From assembly GCF_001039355.2 (NCBI RefSeq), contig NW_019774624.1:1744047-1808046 (forward strand): 64,000 bases of DNA, in the 5' to 3' direction. The translations under genes were made by a program, and so were the position numbers. Origin of the DNA: Lingula anatina. Taxonomy: Eukaryota; Brachiopoda; Lingulata; Lingulida; Lingulidae. Every line of letters begins with the position of its first letter. The stretch's first letter is position 1. Positions 48,201 through 61,807 of this stretch are shown here, one piece after another. The notes beneath the pieces were generated by a model that saw only the letters and a list, made by a program, of their open reading frames with translations, searched no databases and was not told the origin of the DNA.

Positions 48201-50290
48201 GTGCCATGTTGGATATTTTGCTAGCTTATGATTCATGCACGTAAATGAACGCTTTTTATTCCGTCTGTGGGTGGATGTGCCTGCGTCAGGAGAAAGACGA
48301 CACGTGCCTGTTTTATTGGGAGTGCACAAAGACCGACGAGAATCAAGCAGAGTGAATACGGTTTGACAAAGCTACCCAGCAACCCTAACACATTTCAATT
48401 CTATGTATCACATTACCTGACGCAAGATATGGAAACATATAACTGTTTGCGTGGTCGTGTTGTTAGACAGTAGAATAAATTCTGATGTTGTCTGTTTGTA
48501 ATCAAGAAAAATCGAACCTCGTTCATGTTTTAGCAGCCTAGAGAGCCTTGCGTGTCACAGCACTGGTTGATCTATTGCTAATAGTCAGTTGAAAACGGAT
48601 CTAAATTAATCAGTGTTTTTACACCTTCAGGACATGCACGCAGCTATCAGCCATATCAAAGGACAAAATCCAGAAAATCAAAATACGATTTCTTAGCGAT
48701 TGATAAAAAGATATGTCACTTGGAAAATTCTAGACGCTGAACTAACGCCATTCACGATATCTTAAATAGATTGAAGGAGACAGGGCACAAACGACTTTGA
48801 GATTTTTTATTGTGTTAACTTGACAAAAAGAAACCATGGGGTTTCACTTTATAATGAGGGACAATAAATTGTAAGGAAACTGTCGTTTGCTAAAGAAAGG
48901 AGTAAATAAATGTTATTTTTATAGACATTGGATTTCGATTTTTAATATATGTGGAGAATTGGATTTGATAAGGAAAAATCTGACCTTAAATGTACAAAGT
49001 TATTAACTTTATGACATTTGCCTCTTATTGAACTCCGTAACTTGTCGCTTCGTTAGAATGTGATCAGTTACTATGAAAGCTCCCATAATATACCAAAGGA
49101 AAACCCTGTAAGGTTGCTCGTCTGCCATGTTTTTATTTTTTCTTGTGCAAAGTGACGTCACAAGGTGGGCGGAGTGTGTCGATAAGTGCTCCCAGAATTT
49201 CCTTAAATACATAACCATCGATGATTACCAATGATATTCCAGGGACTTATGAATTAGTCTCTTCTTGTCGGTGACAGATACTGAAGCAGGATTTGCATTG
49301 TATCACAGAACGCTTTGTCACTTTAATCTACATTGTACTCTCTCACTGACAGGAGTCAAACAACATAGCCAGAATACTGCAACACATTAAATCATTTTCC
49401 AGCTGACAAAAACCTAATGTCAGATTAACATCATTTCACTAATGGTTCTGCCGTGAAAGCGATGTATACACAATGGGGACTCCTTGGACACGACAATGAC
49501 GACGGAATTGACGTTGAACACCATTTGTACTTCTGCACATCCATATGGAAGCAAATTGAAAACGAGAACATTGAAAGAACATTCGACAAATTGCAAATAA
49601 AAATCCAGAAACGACAATAAAAGAAGGATCGCCATTTCTCGGAAAGCCGTAGTTTATATGAAGGTGACATTTGTACGACGTACTTGTACAGCATGTAAAA
49701 GGAAAAGGTGTTTGTTGACACTAGAAAGATAGCTGCTTTGATGTGACACAGTGTCGGGGTTAGGAAACAAGGAGAACGATTTCACATTATGACATAGATG
49801 ACTTCATAAAAATGAAATTACTAGTTGAATTTAGTGGGTCATAAAAACATGAAAAAATTGATGACTAGAGAAATGATAAGCCAAGCGGAGCGAATAACTT
49901 GAACATATGTGCACCTGTAAAAATTAAGTATGAAATAAAATGGTTTGAAAGCAGACTGCGACAGTCACGATGCAAATTGGAAGATAGAGTATTCGCTTAC
50001 CACAACTACGTGACAACAAAGACATAAAAGCAGTGGCCAGTGAAGTACAGTGACAATATGAAAACTGAGTAGCTGTAAGATAAGAAGGGAAACAGTCCAA
50101 TGTTTCGTGTCATCAAAACCTCAATTCAAGCCCATTGCAGTGTTGTTTTCCTGGAACACGCACGGTAACCGTTTTGACATGCAAGCTACGTGTTATGTGA
50201 CACCATAATTAACACATGGTGGAAAGGTGAACCATACATGCATAGCGCAGTCGTAACATCGGTTCCCTATATGACAAACCGCCAATACCA
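43432..50290. other. Intergenic sequence between gene B and the Reeler/CUB gene
   Basis: No coding exon here that I can support. Contents seen: gene B 3' UTR (AATAAAGCG near 43947), a (CT)n run near 45173-45224, a GC-alternating/GT tract with a G run near 46470-46529, and CCGGGGATCGAACC near 46556, which resembles an antisense Pol III B-box. Confidence 0.4.
45173..45224. repeat. (CT)n microsatellite
   Basis: About 26 CT dinucleotides, uninterrupted. Confidence 0.95.
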
Positions 50291-53200
50291 ATGTCAGTGA
50301 TCTGGGTGGTTCTGGGAGCATTGTTCCAATTGCTATTGGCAACTCTGGGGCAGAGGGCCGATGATTGCTTCAGAGCTGTGCTTCAGCCACAGCGGTCACC
50401 CCAGGAAGAGCCGGGAGAGCTCCGTCTGACACTCACCCACTCGGTTTTACGAACGGAGGGTGGATACTTTCCTGGTGCTACGTATCAAGGTAAGTGGAAC
50501 ATGTTTTTAACGTATCAATCGGTCTGGTTTTGCCTGGTTTACAATATTTAATTCATATAAGCAAGACAAACTTCAGTTCTAAATCTCTTATATATCCTGC
50601 TCTGTGATTCAACGAAACCTTACTTAATATATGTACGTGTACTACATGTAGAACATGTTGGCGTCGCTGACGACTGAAAATTTTGATTTGATGGCCTTCT
50701 CGACATTTGAAGGCGTTCAATACAAATATGATAGATTAAAAGGGGAATTCCTGGATTACGCGTTGTGGTCTCTCTTACGATTGTATTCTCCAGACTATTG
50801 TAGAGCGCTGTTGGTTTATTTTCGATGCATTAATTACCCCATGCTCTTTTAAAATGTCACATACGAATGTTTTAAACATGCTGTCTGGGTTCAAATACAA
50901 AATAATATGACCCGTACGAATTCATGATTCCTGAACTGCAATGCAGTGGGTACCGACAACGGGGCAGGCATATCCAAAAAAAGAGTAAGCAGAATTGCAA
51001 TGAAAGGAAAATAAAATGGCTATGTTCTATACGTGGGAAGAGATGCATGTATCTTTGCCAGAATTCAGTGTATGAATTAATGTACACATGGAGGCTAAGG
51101 TGTCGACAGAAGACAGATTTACCAAATCACTTGTTATAAGATTAATAGCGAAACTCTAAAGCGCTGTATCTCAGCATCGTTTTTTATTATTAATCATTAA
51201 TATATATTTTTTTTGACTGACGACAATTTTGATAATTATCACATGGGGTTTACCAATGTAGTTAAGTCATTAATTGAACCAAAATACCCATATGTGAGCT
51301 AGGGAAAATCCCTTGAAATTTAATTCACGGCACCGTAAGATGAAACCTGGTTTCATTATGATGTTCCATTAACGAAATGATAAGAACAATTTACAAAAAT
51401 GTTATTATGGCAATTCGGAAGCCTTGTCTCAACGAAACAGAGAAAAGTACTACTTTAAAAAATATATGTATTTCCCATTTAAAAATACGCCAGATTTGAC
51501 GTTAGATGACTTCATATGCACTGTATATACTACTGGATTGGACAAAATTCAGTTTCAGTTCTCTTACTCTCAACGTGAGATAGATATCTAGAACAGAAAT
51601 GTTTATTTTAGTTATATTAAATATCTTTAATCACATATCTGTTTATTTTTATACACTTTTTCTTGTAACTTTTGGCGTAAGTCCCATTGTTCGCGTAAGT
51701 TGATATTCTGAACGGTTTTCTCCGGTACACCCCCTTGTAACTTTTCACGTAAATTTGCAACCGTAATCCCGCAACGTGGCTTTTTTTTTTACTACCAATA
51801 CCATACCCTACGTTTGTCAACTTAGCCCAATAAGTTTACCAGTTATACACTCAGTACATGTACTTGCTTTTCCTGGTATACAGAGAAAATCGTTTTTGAG
51901 AGTGGGGAGGGTCAAGTCAAATTAACATGGTTTGAGAGAAAACTGTACGTAAAAACAATCAATGTAAGTCATAAATGTAATATGCAGTATGTGAATAACT
52001 TATTAAGTGAACTAGACATGATGATAATCAGCACGAATAGATGTATTTTACATAAATAATTTCCTGCCACCGAAATGACGTCTTCTGGTAGCTACATGTA
52101 GGAAGAAAGAAAACAGTTATTTGCTCACCGCAGTTGGCATTTCTCGTCTCTGTTAGATAACCATTGCCACCAGTTTCTAGACAGACGATATGAAGTGATC
52201 GCCAGAAGCCAGTAAAGTTCTCAAGAATGTGACAAAGGAAAACGCCAACCATGTTATCACGAAATGTCAAACCTGGGTTCTTGAAATAGATTTTATGTCA
52301 AGGCCATGCGTTATTACACCCTCCACCGACGCCAATTGAATGTCTCACAATTAATTATTTATATAAGGCCTGTGTTTCTCACTGCTGTCATTTAGATAAA
52401 CGACACTTACCTTCTCGAAAAGACATTTTATGTATCAAGTGCGCATGTTCCTACTAGCTTCGAATAATTTCAATTCAGTGTTCAATTTATTTCTGTACTG
52501 GTTCATAAGTAAACATGACCTGGTACAATGTGACATAATAATTACAGTATGGGAAATGCAAATATTACCTTTATACACCTTTATACAGTGAACAGATGTA
52601 CTACAAAGAATACTAATAAAATAATAAAATATTCTAACTAAATGGCGAGATACAACCCCGTGGTGTGTTTACATATTTATCATAAATTAATTCATAAACA
52701 ATAATAAATCAATTCATAATAATGTGAATCGGTGCCCCTGCCCCTTTTTCCATTCGGCAAGCATATCTCCAATCTGTCCTATTTACTGTACTATTTGCTG
52801 TTAATCAAGTGACACACCTAATAAGTAGATACTTAAATAGCTTGCAACGTTTAGGGCTCCTGGGAGAAAAAAATCCGATATTTTCTCACTGTCAGTCTGG
52901 ACAGTCATTGGAATTTTTTCCCCGTATTACTAGTTTATGTACATGTACTACAAATCCGTTCACAGATTTTCTTGTTTGCCCAGATACAACAAAGAGTATG
53001 GTTTTGAAGAACGAAAAAAAAACTGAAATGATGGTACCGATCTTTCCACCAGATCTTTCTGATTTCGAAAAATGCACCCATACTATCATTTATTACATGC
53101 AGCAATATCTTGTAAGTACTAGGCACATAGGTACAACGTGAACAACCAAGCAATGTTTTAAAAACACTTTCAATGGTGCATCTGTAAAATTTATATGAAA

Positions 53201-56200
53201 TCAATCTATTTACAGAAAAACTTTAAGCTTTCAAAAAGGAAAAAGAAAAGGAAAAAAGAAAACTTTGAACTTTCTCCAGTTGCTGGTCTATATGATTATG
53301 TCATGTCAAGTTAGGTACAGGTAACTTCCCGTGACAAATACATGTGGATACCTTCTAAGTCATACTGGCGGAAATTAAATAAGCCCTTTAAATAAGAGAT
53401 TACATAAGAGCACTCAGCTTTTAGATTGATGTCTGCTCCTTTGAGGTCTGTCTTTAGCTCTTGTTTATAAGGTTGTGCTGTATCCTATTATATTCTATTA
53501 TATACTGTTCTGATGACCCGTGGGGTTGACAGATTAGATAAAATGAAACAAAAAACCGTAGGCGGAAAGGTCTTCTGGATCAGGTTTAGTTCAGAAAATC
53601 GCTTTGGCTGTTGTTTGAATCATCAAATTATCAAAGCAATTAAAGGTGCGACAATTATCGCATAGTTCTCCAATGAATAATGATAAAAATGATAATAACA
53701 GATTGACAGAAGCACTTCAATGAAACATCCGCATATAAACGATACTGTTACCTTTCCGATATATCATCGCTAATACAAAATGATATAAATCAATTATTTA
53801 TGACTTATATTGCAAAGGAACTAATACACTTTACCTTCATTAACACTGATGGACGAGACAGCATTAACACTGAAGTGGGCTTTTTAGCAATTACCATTTT
53901 ATTTTTAGTTGGGTCCATTACTGTTTTCTGATATTCTATTACATATGATAGTCTAACATGACGTACATGTAGGTGATTCTTTTGTGCCAAATTGACGTAG
54001 GTTAAGAATTGATTTTTTATTATTAAACGATTTCACATTTGAAACATTTGTTTCGGATTGGTGATGTAAAAAGGACAGAGATATATCACCTACTGTGATT
54101 TACGGTTGAAAAATATTTGGAAAACGTCTGAATCAAAGTTAAGAGGGGTTGGAAAATGAGACGATAACAATGTTCTTTTTCAATACATGGCAGATCAAAG
54201 ATAAAGCCATCAAGGCCTTTGCATCCTTCGGTTGTTTCAAGTGAATCGCCACTGGTCATCATCAGAAATCTTTTGGCATTTTAAATGGACTTTTTTAATG
54301 GTGTATAATTTATTCCAACATTAAGAGCTGCTTAGATGAGCAATATCAATCATTAATCCTGAATTGGACACTGGGGCTTGGATCGATTTCAAATTTCAGT
54401 TTTGGATTGATGATCTAGATTTTGAAAACTAAAAAAATAAATAAAAAAACAGTAAGGCCTATTCATTACTGGCCTAAGCTTAATTTCCTTTGCCATACAT
54501 CATGATTTTAAACTAAAATTAATTCACAAAGATGCTTGAGTCACGTCAGTGTCGTACGCACCTTGTGTGATATTTCTATAACTATTTTATATCACTTTTT
54601 TATAACTGTGGCTTTCTATCCACATAGGAGGATACTAATGGGACAAATTCACTTTTTTGTGGAATGGTCCTTAGAAAAAATAAACTTGAATATGAAATTG
54701 GCTAATTATACCAAGCAGCCACAGAAGAGCCACAAACAGAACGCAAGATAGCAATGACGTTAAAGATGCATACAAAGCCAATTTTTGTCACAAAAACCAA
54801 CCAAATGCCAGCATATAGTTTCAAGTAGTATAACTAAGAGAATTACCAAAAGGCATTGTTTAATTTTACCCGAAAATGATGTTTGAACGGATTTTTCTGC
54901 TGGCATTCTAAGCTGTATGTCAATGGGGCAGGAAAGTAGGTCACGAAAGAAGGTTAAATTTACAACCAAAAATTTAAAGAAAGGAGCAGTCTAAAGGTCT
55001 TTTATGGCTGATCGTGTGATCTATTCAGTTTATCCCTTGGCATGTCGAATTCATTTGAGTCAAATAAGAATATAGTAGAAGTGGTTTACATGTGTTACTG
55101 GGAATCCACGCTCCACCGATGTTCGGTTCGTATGTACTTTTAAGTGTTCGAGGAAAACAAAGTACATGTATACTGCACATAGAGAGAATTGCTATTTGTA
55201 ATGAAGGCCTAAAAATCGTTGACGCCATGGAGCCTGTGTGGTTTTTGATCTGAATATAATCAAAATATCATATTCTACTTTCTGAAACTCTTCTGTGAAG
55301 CACGCTTTACATAAGCCTACTGTACATTTCCAAGCATAATGTCTACAGATTAGGGCCGACACCACGGAAACAACGGTGAGTCAATAAATGCGCAAATCTC
55401 TTGTCACCGGATACTCTTGTATCATTTTCTAAGCGACAGTTTGTGAACGAAAGGTGTTCACACAAGATCGTGACGGGAGCAAAATAGGCCTGAATCTGTC
55501 GCTCTTGGCTGATTATGTTACATTTTTTCGGGAAAGGGGAGGCATTTTGTAATCGCGTCTCTGACCTTGAAAGTTGTCGCCTTTGTTGTTTTTGATAAAA
55601 TTGTTCCTTGTAATTCAAAACAAAAGAAAAGGCCTATGTGATACAGTTTTTTTTTTTTTTTTTTTTTTTGACAAAACAGAGATATGAAATTTCCAGTAAT
55701 TGGGGAAAAATGCACTAAATGCAATTTAAAAAAGTCGTTCCTTTTCTGTGTATAGGTAAATATCACGTGTGACACTTTTTGGTGCAGTGACTGGGCCTTA
55801 AAAGTTAATTTTTAAGTCGTTTTGTGCACTGCATGTTCTTATTGTCGTCTTGGACATATATGATAAATATTTGTTGGGAACAATGCAGTTTTGTTCCCCG
55901 AGGCTACATATGTATAACCTTTGTTTTAAAGATCGAAATTAAGGAACGTTGAAAAAAGGACGCAAAGCGCCAGGTGCACCTCCATTAATAAAAACAACTT
56001 AACGGCCCTATGCGATTCACTCTAACCAAGACTCATTGAGAAGTTTCGTAATGTTGTCATTGCCAATAACTTTGCAAATTCATAAACAGACAGAAACCTG
56101 CATGAGACATAAAAACACAAAAATACTAAATTAGCACAGTGTGAAATGGATCAGTCAGTGCATAAGTCGCTTATCTAACTGTCCTACTGGGATTTCCCAA

Positions 56201-59200
56201 CGCTATATATATATGCACTAGTCGAGTGCTGATATCAATGACAATTAATTCAGTAGGTGTTGTTGCACATTTTAGTAGGATATCGCTGTCATGAGGGAAC
56301 ATAATTTTATCTGGGGTGAGCAGTGAGTATGTGCTCTTTCATCAATGAAAACCACACTTTCATGTCACGCTGAAGAGTCCCCCTGGAATGTACAATTCGC
56401 GTTATGAAATCTAAGTTGACACCTTTTTTTTTCTGAGTAGAGGTAGCTAGATGTTGTGAAGTCAAATGTGAATGACAGGACAGGGAGATCTTTGTGATAT
56501 TGTTCATCATACTTGAGATATACTCGCTTAAACATTGTCATAAGCCTATTATTACGAGTATTTTCAAATGTTTTGCGTGGAAAATATGATATCCGTGGAT
56601 TGATGCTTTATATTAGATTTAAGGTTTACTGCGTTTTATATTACTAAGAATTGAGTGGAAATAGTATGTTACATGTATTTCTTACCAAATGAAGGAAATT
56701 CGCTGTTCTTTTTGCACCTCTTTCAAGGTAATTTCCCCGTTGTCTTTACGTATGCATTTCCGAACTCTTTTCCTCTTCCTATTTTTTCCGTCCACCAACA
56801 TACCAGCAGGAGAAAGTAAACGTTATGGGTAGTTTCTTAATATCAAGAATGGGTTTTACGGATAAACAGTTTGGCACACTCGGTCATAAAATCTCTTCAA
56901 ATTACTTCATTTCAGTGGCGATTCGAGCAGTCAACATCAGCAAAAATTTGACGATCCAAGAGTTCGTCATGACGACGTATCAGACGATAGAAGCAACGGA
57001 AGTCAACCAACAATTCATATCCCTTCCTCCCTTTCTCACGCACGTGAACGATTCGAGATGTCCGAGCGACACCATAGCGCTGACCAAAGGGAGCAGTGCG
57101 TTCGTTGAAAACGTGACCGTCACATGGAAGGCGCCTTTGAGTGACCAACGTGATCCAAGTGACCAAAAGTGCGTCACGTTTAGGTATGGAATGGAAGAGA
57201 CACGTGATATGCCGATGACGGTTAAGCGGTGCGCGCTGGTACCATTTCTGGGTTTCGTTTCTAGCCTCGTTTTCTTTCCATGTAATTCAACTCAATTATG
57301 TATGAAATTATAAAAATTTTTCTTAGCTTGCAAACTCATTTGAATTCACTTGAAATGTCATCTTTCTGATGGACTTAAGATAATTATTGTATAAAGTCCT
57401 GATAATTGCAGCAACATTTGATACTCACCACAAAGGCTTAGAGAGAACCCACAAAGTGTAAATGATCACAAAGCTCCTTATGACGGACAAGGAAAAGCTT
57501 AGTATGCATAAAGCATTATAACAGAAAAATGACTAAAGTGTAATTCCTTTAAACGAGTTGTCTCGTTCAAACATGCAATGAAATGAATGAAAGTTGACTT
57601 TCTGAGATGCCATAACTCAGCGACATGCAACTTAAGAGCCTTTTAACGGGCAAAAAGTAATGAATCAAGACGCTGTCGTCCGATATTATCCAACATCTCT
57701 CCGACTCTTGTTCAATCTTAATTTGATATGGTTTAAATTTCAGGGCTGTGGCGGTTGTAGAAGAAAAATGGCACCATCTCCAAAAGAACATATGTCTAAA
57801 TACAGGTACACTTAGAAATATTTGGCACAGCCCTTTATTTCCCCGAAAGAATAATTATTTATCCATCCCACTTTGTAGAAAGCGTAGTCACCTAGGATGT
57901 AAAACTACATGCATTAGTAAATTAATCTTTTAGTGAATATTCTTCTTATTTGAATTGTATTCCAGGTTGTGACCAGTATCTTACGCAGCAGAATGGTAGT
58001 ATAGTGTCTCCGGGTTTTCCTGCGTTCTACCCAGACAATATACACTGCAGAGTCGTTATTCGTGTTCTTGATGGATTCAATATATTTCTTCAGGTTTGGC
58101 TATATCTCATTGGTGTCCGTCCTGTGCTATCATATAATATCTATTTAAACAACGCCTCACGCGCCCGCTGCCGAGTTCTCTCTCAATGGATGGCAATTTT
58201 AAAAGGAGAAAACCTGAATGTTTATTATTCATTTAAGTTCTGACTCAGTCAAGTTAAGATTTCACATAACAGAGTCATCTTTAATCGTATCGCGCTAGCT
58301 TTATATACCAAAATGTCCGAATTAAATTTTTTGACATTTTTCCATTAACAAATGACCCCCAACCCCAGATACTGATATCTCAATATTCTATTCAATAACT
58401 TAAATAGTTCCAGGCGTTTGATCTAGAGCCATCTTACAAAGGTGTTTGTTATGACTACCTGATGGTCAGCTTACCTGACGGGAAAAACTTAACCAGTGGT
58501 GACCCCCGCCCACTCTGCGGCACACGAAGTGGACAACAGCAGTTGGAGGAGATGTTTTTTGAGTCTCCAGACAATACACTGGAACTGTGGTTTATAACGG
58601 ATCGGAAGCTGTCTGGTTTGGGATATAAGGCAATGTATTATAGTCTACACCAAGCTACAGGTACATAGACTATGTTGCCTGTATGATTGTTTTTATGTTC
58701 TTCCAGGGGGTCTTTCTTCTTCTGTTGATTTTATTTACTCTACTATTTTTGTTTGTTTGTTTGTTTGTTTTCTTAGGCTGTATATTTTTGCGCATATCTT
58801 TATATCTTTTTTCTTCTCTCTAGCACTATTGTCTAGCACTATTTTACCAATCTGCTTTACCTGCTTCCACAAAAGTCTTTTAACGTTAAAACGTTAACGA
58901 AAACATAACATTTTTGGCAAGTAAGTCATACTTTTATTTTATTATTGATGAATTCATTTTGATGGTGTATTTGGTATTATCATGAATGCGTAATCAACCA
59001 GCCATCGATTTATTCATATATTTTCACTTGTTTATCTACACTGCCTGTCCAACTTTCAGGCTGTTACCAGGAATTCCTGGAAAGCTCAGGTGTAGTTCAC
59101 AGTTCAAACTACCCAGGGAATTATTTTCCTAGAATGAACTGCAGCTATGTCATAAGGGGCCGGCAAGACCACCAGATATACTTGCAGATACAGGATCTCA

Positions 59201-60848
59201 ACATACCTCGTGGAGTAACGCCACAGGGCGCGACAAACTGTGATCAAGGCTTTCTCGTGATAAAAATCTGTGAATTAAAGAGAGAGTACACGTTATGTGG
59301 AAACAATTCTCAAATCGAACACTACAACCTTCATTTTCAATCCACCGGTGGAGATATACATCTTAGGTTTGTGTCGGATTATTCATCCGTAGGGCGTGGC
59401 TTCTATGCAACGTATAATTCAACACCGGTGTGTCAAAACCAGACGTTCTACGGAGCATCAGGGGTTGTCACTAGTTGGGGTTATCCACAAAACTATACTA
59501 ACAATGCAGACTGTTTTTATATCATCAATAATGAAGGTGCTCCAACCCATGTTACAGAATTGCAATTCGTAGAACTGGACCTTCAGAGAGGCACGTATAT
59601 CTCAGGCAACCAAGTCAACTGTGATAAAGACTATATTGAAATCTATTCAGGACGCGACGTGAGACAAATCTGCGGTCAAAAGGACGGAGTCGAAAATTTG
59701 CTCAAATTTTATTCAGACGGGCCACAGATGGTGCTTCGTTTGGTCTCTGATGCGCAGATCTCTGGGCGTGGATTCGTCGCAAAGTGGAGGACTGTGGAAC
59801 ACTCTGGTGAAGTGGAACCATGCCCGACATATTGGATGGAACATGGGGAATACTGTTACAATGTTTCAAATGTAAAACGAAAGTGGGTTGAAGCCGAGGA
59901 AGACTGTAAAAGAAAACGCGGACATTTAGCATTTCTTGTGGGCCAGATGTTGGACATGTTTGTGAACAAATACGTGTTAAACAGGTAACACATTCCATTG
60001 TGTTCATTTCATTTGTGGTCGAGTCAGGTGAGTTTGAATGAAAAAGATCTTTGGACTAGTTCCAAGAATAAGACGCTTTGTTTGCTCCTACATGCTACGT
60101 ACTGAGCAGGCGTGGGTGAAGATGTTTACTCTGCACTGGAGTATCCAGAGTTTTGCTAAGGGTGGGGAGAAGGTAAAATATTTTTTTCTGGCTCACTTCG
60201 ACCGGCAAACATTGCACCCAGTAATAGACGTAAAAATTTACCATAATATGAAAAGAATGGAAAATTGTAGTTTCATTTTGTCTCGTTTGTATACAGTTTT
60301 ACTGTGCACGAAAATAACAAGAGAGAAAAGAAATATTCCATAGCATGTGAGCATTTTTGCCCCTTCCTTTGGAAATTCAATTTCAGGTTAATGTAAATCC
60401 AATTTTGGTAATTTGATTTATTTTATGTTTGCAGTATGTTGCAGTCTTTTTTTATATTATGCGCGGCTTGAGTTTGATTCTGTCATTGTGTTACATGCAT
60501 AAATGATAACATATTGATTTTGAAAATGTGTTGGATGTTACAAACATAAATCACGAAATTCTGTTTCAGTAAGTAGGAGATCATTTTTAAAGGAGACAGT
60601 ACATCAAGTTTGAAAGTGCATGTGTGCGTTCACACGTGTTTCACATTACATTTGATATATATTTGATGTGATAATGTATTTTTTTGCTTAAAAGTGATTG
60701 GATGGGAGATCTGTTTTATATATTTTAGTTTTATATCTTATATTTAGGTCTACACACACTCCTTTGTCTGGCTACTGGGTTGGTGGCAATGACCAGAAAA
60801 GCGAGCAGGACTTCCAGTGGACTGCAGGTTTACCATGGAATTATACCA
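50291..60848 (+). CDS. Reeler - CUB x3 - C-type lectin protein (3' end missing)
   Basis: Exons 50291..50489, 56916..57183, 57744..57805, 57966..58093, 58414..58660, 59060..59984 and 60748..60848 join in phase to 643 residues with no stop. The ATG starts a signal peptide (VIWVVLGALFQLLLATLG). Residues about 25-176 form a Reeler domain (YFPGATYQV, VTVTWKAP, CVTFRAVAVVEE). CUB1 is about 177-302 (SPGFPAFYPDN, CYDYLMV), CUB2 about 302-417 (SSNYPGNYFPRMNC), CUB3 about 418-550 (SWGYPQNYTNNADC, DKDYIEIYSG). A C-type lectin fold begins near CPTYWMEHGEYCYN and continues with YWVGGND and FQWTAGLPWNYT; its last part was not found before 64000. Expected extracellular, adhesive or recognition role by domain content. 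The 6.4-kb first intron contains other coding-like exons. Confidence 0.82.
51884..53314 (+). CDS. Candidate exons inside intron 1 of the Reeler/CUB gene (nested gene or alternative exons)
   Basis: Three plus-strand segments have good splice sites and open frames. 51884..51963 (KIVFESGEGQVKLTWFERKL, donor AAT|GTAAGT), 52984..53111 (TTKSMVLKNEKKTEMMV through YYMQQYL, acceptor TTGCCCAG, donor CTT|GTAAGT) and 53216..53314 (KNFKLSKRKKKRKKENFEL, ending YDYVMSS then TAG). The last two join in phase 0. The first does not join the second in frame, though either could follow exon 50291..50489. No family was recognised. They may form a nested gene or alternative 3' end, or be coincidental. Confidence 0.35.
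54757..55145 (-). repeat. Dispersed element with a small conserved ORF, copy 2
   Basis: Inverted copy of 12589-12978. The same frame is kept (FRDLLSCP, QTSFSGKIKQCLL, LLETICWHLVGFCDK), with conservative differences such as SEKSI to AEKSV. It lies in intron 1 of the Reeler/CUB gene. Confidence 0.6.
55648..55669. repeat. Poly-T tract
   Basis: About 22 T in an intron; no associated element was identified. Confidence 0.8.
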
Positions 60849-61613
60849 GTAAGTCACCAGAATTCACAAAAAAAAAAGATAAATAAACTTTTGAACTATG
60901 AGCAACAGTCAATACATAAATGGGATCACTGTGAAGTGGATCAACACTGTTTGTCAAAGTTTGGTCTTAATTTCTTGACCTCAAATCAATATCTATTTAA
61001 CGATGGACAGTTCCATAGGGTATGTGATATCAGTAAACGGGTAGAGTTTCATTTGACAATAGCACTAGGAAAATTAACTGAGATTTGCCAGCTTATATTT
61101 CGTCTTCTGACAGTCGTGGGGTGGGGGTGTGACTGGACCAGCACACCTGAGAGGTGATAGGTTGTAATATCATCACAACCTTCATTTCCCTGATGAGGTC
61201 TGAGTGTCAGGTGTAATATGTCGATATCTCATAAGTAAAACGCATTTAACGCACTGCCTTAATTGTATTACACACCCTTATCGTCAACCATGTCAATTTT
61301 CCTGGTGACATCTGACTTAACTGCGTACATGTAGTTAAGGCGTGCACCACGGTCACTATCTTACACCATTTTTACAAAGCAGTTGAACTGAGCAGAATTT
61401 AAAAGCAGAAGCGCATGGGGTGCTGAATAAAACAACGAAAAAGAATTTTTTGTTCTGTAAGTGTTTAATTTTATTGCAATGGTATCTAGATATTTTATGA
61501 TTTAAGTATTTTATATTTAAAAAAATGGGAAAAGCTATTTTGACCAAGTTTGTCCACGTATCGATATTGCTAAATCGAGGAACCCCTTTTAAAACCGCTA
61601 GCTAATGATAAGA

Positions 61614-61807
61614 CTAAGACCCCATTCCCACAGGTTTTAGATTGATCTATCCCTGTGGGGAGTCTCACTAGATTACTGTCAGCTTAGCCGGCTTAAGCGT
61701 CTGTCCCGCCTACTAAAAGCTGTAAGGGGGTAATAATCTACCGTGCGCGCTCGGCTAACATCAATTTAGCGTGAACCCCCAGGGAGTTAGGTCGATCTAG
61801 ATCGATG
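61614..61807. mobile_element. MITE-like dispersed repeat, copy 2
   Basis: It matches 11721-11932 in the same orientation: TAAGACCCCATTCCCAC, GTGGGGAGTCTCACTAGATT, GTCCCGCCTACTAAAAGC and CAGGGAGTTAGGT are shared. A further TAAGACCCCATTCCCATAG lies at about 61833, possibly the start of another copy. Confidence 0.7.
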
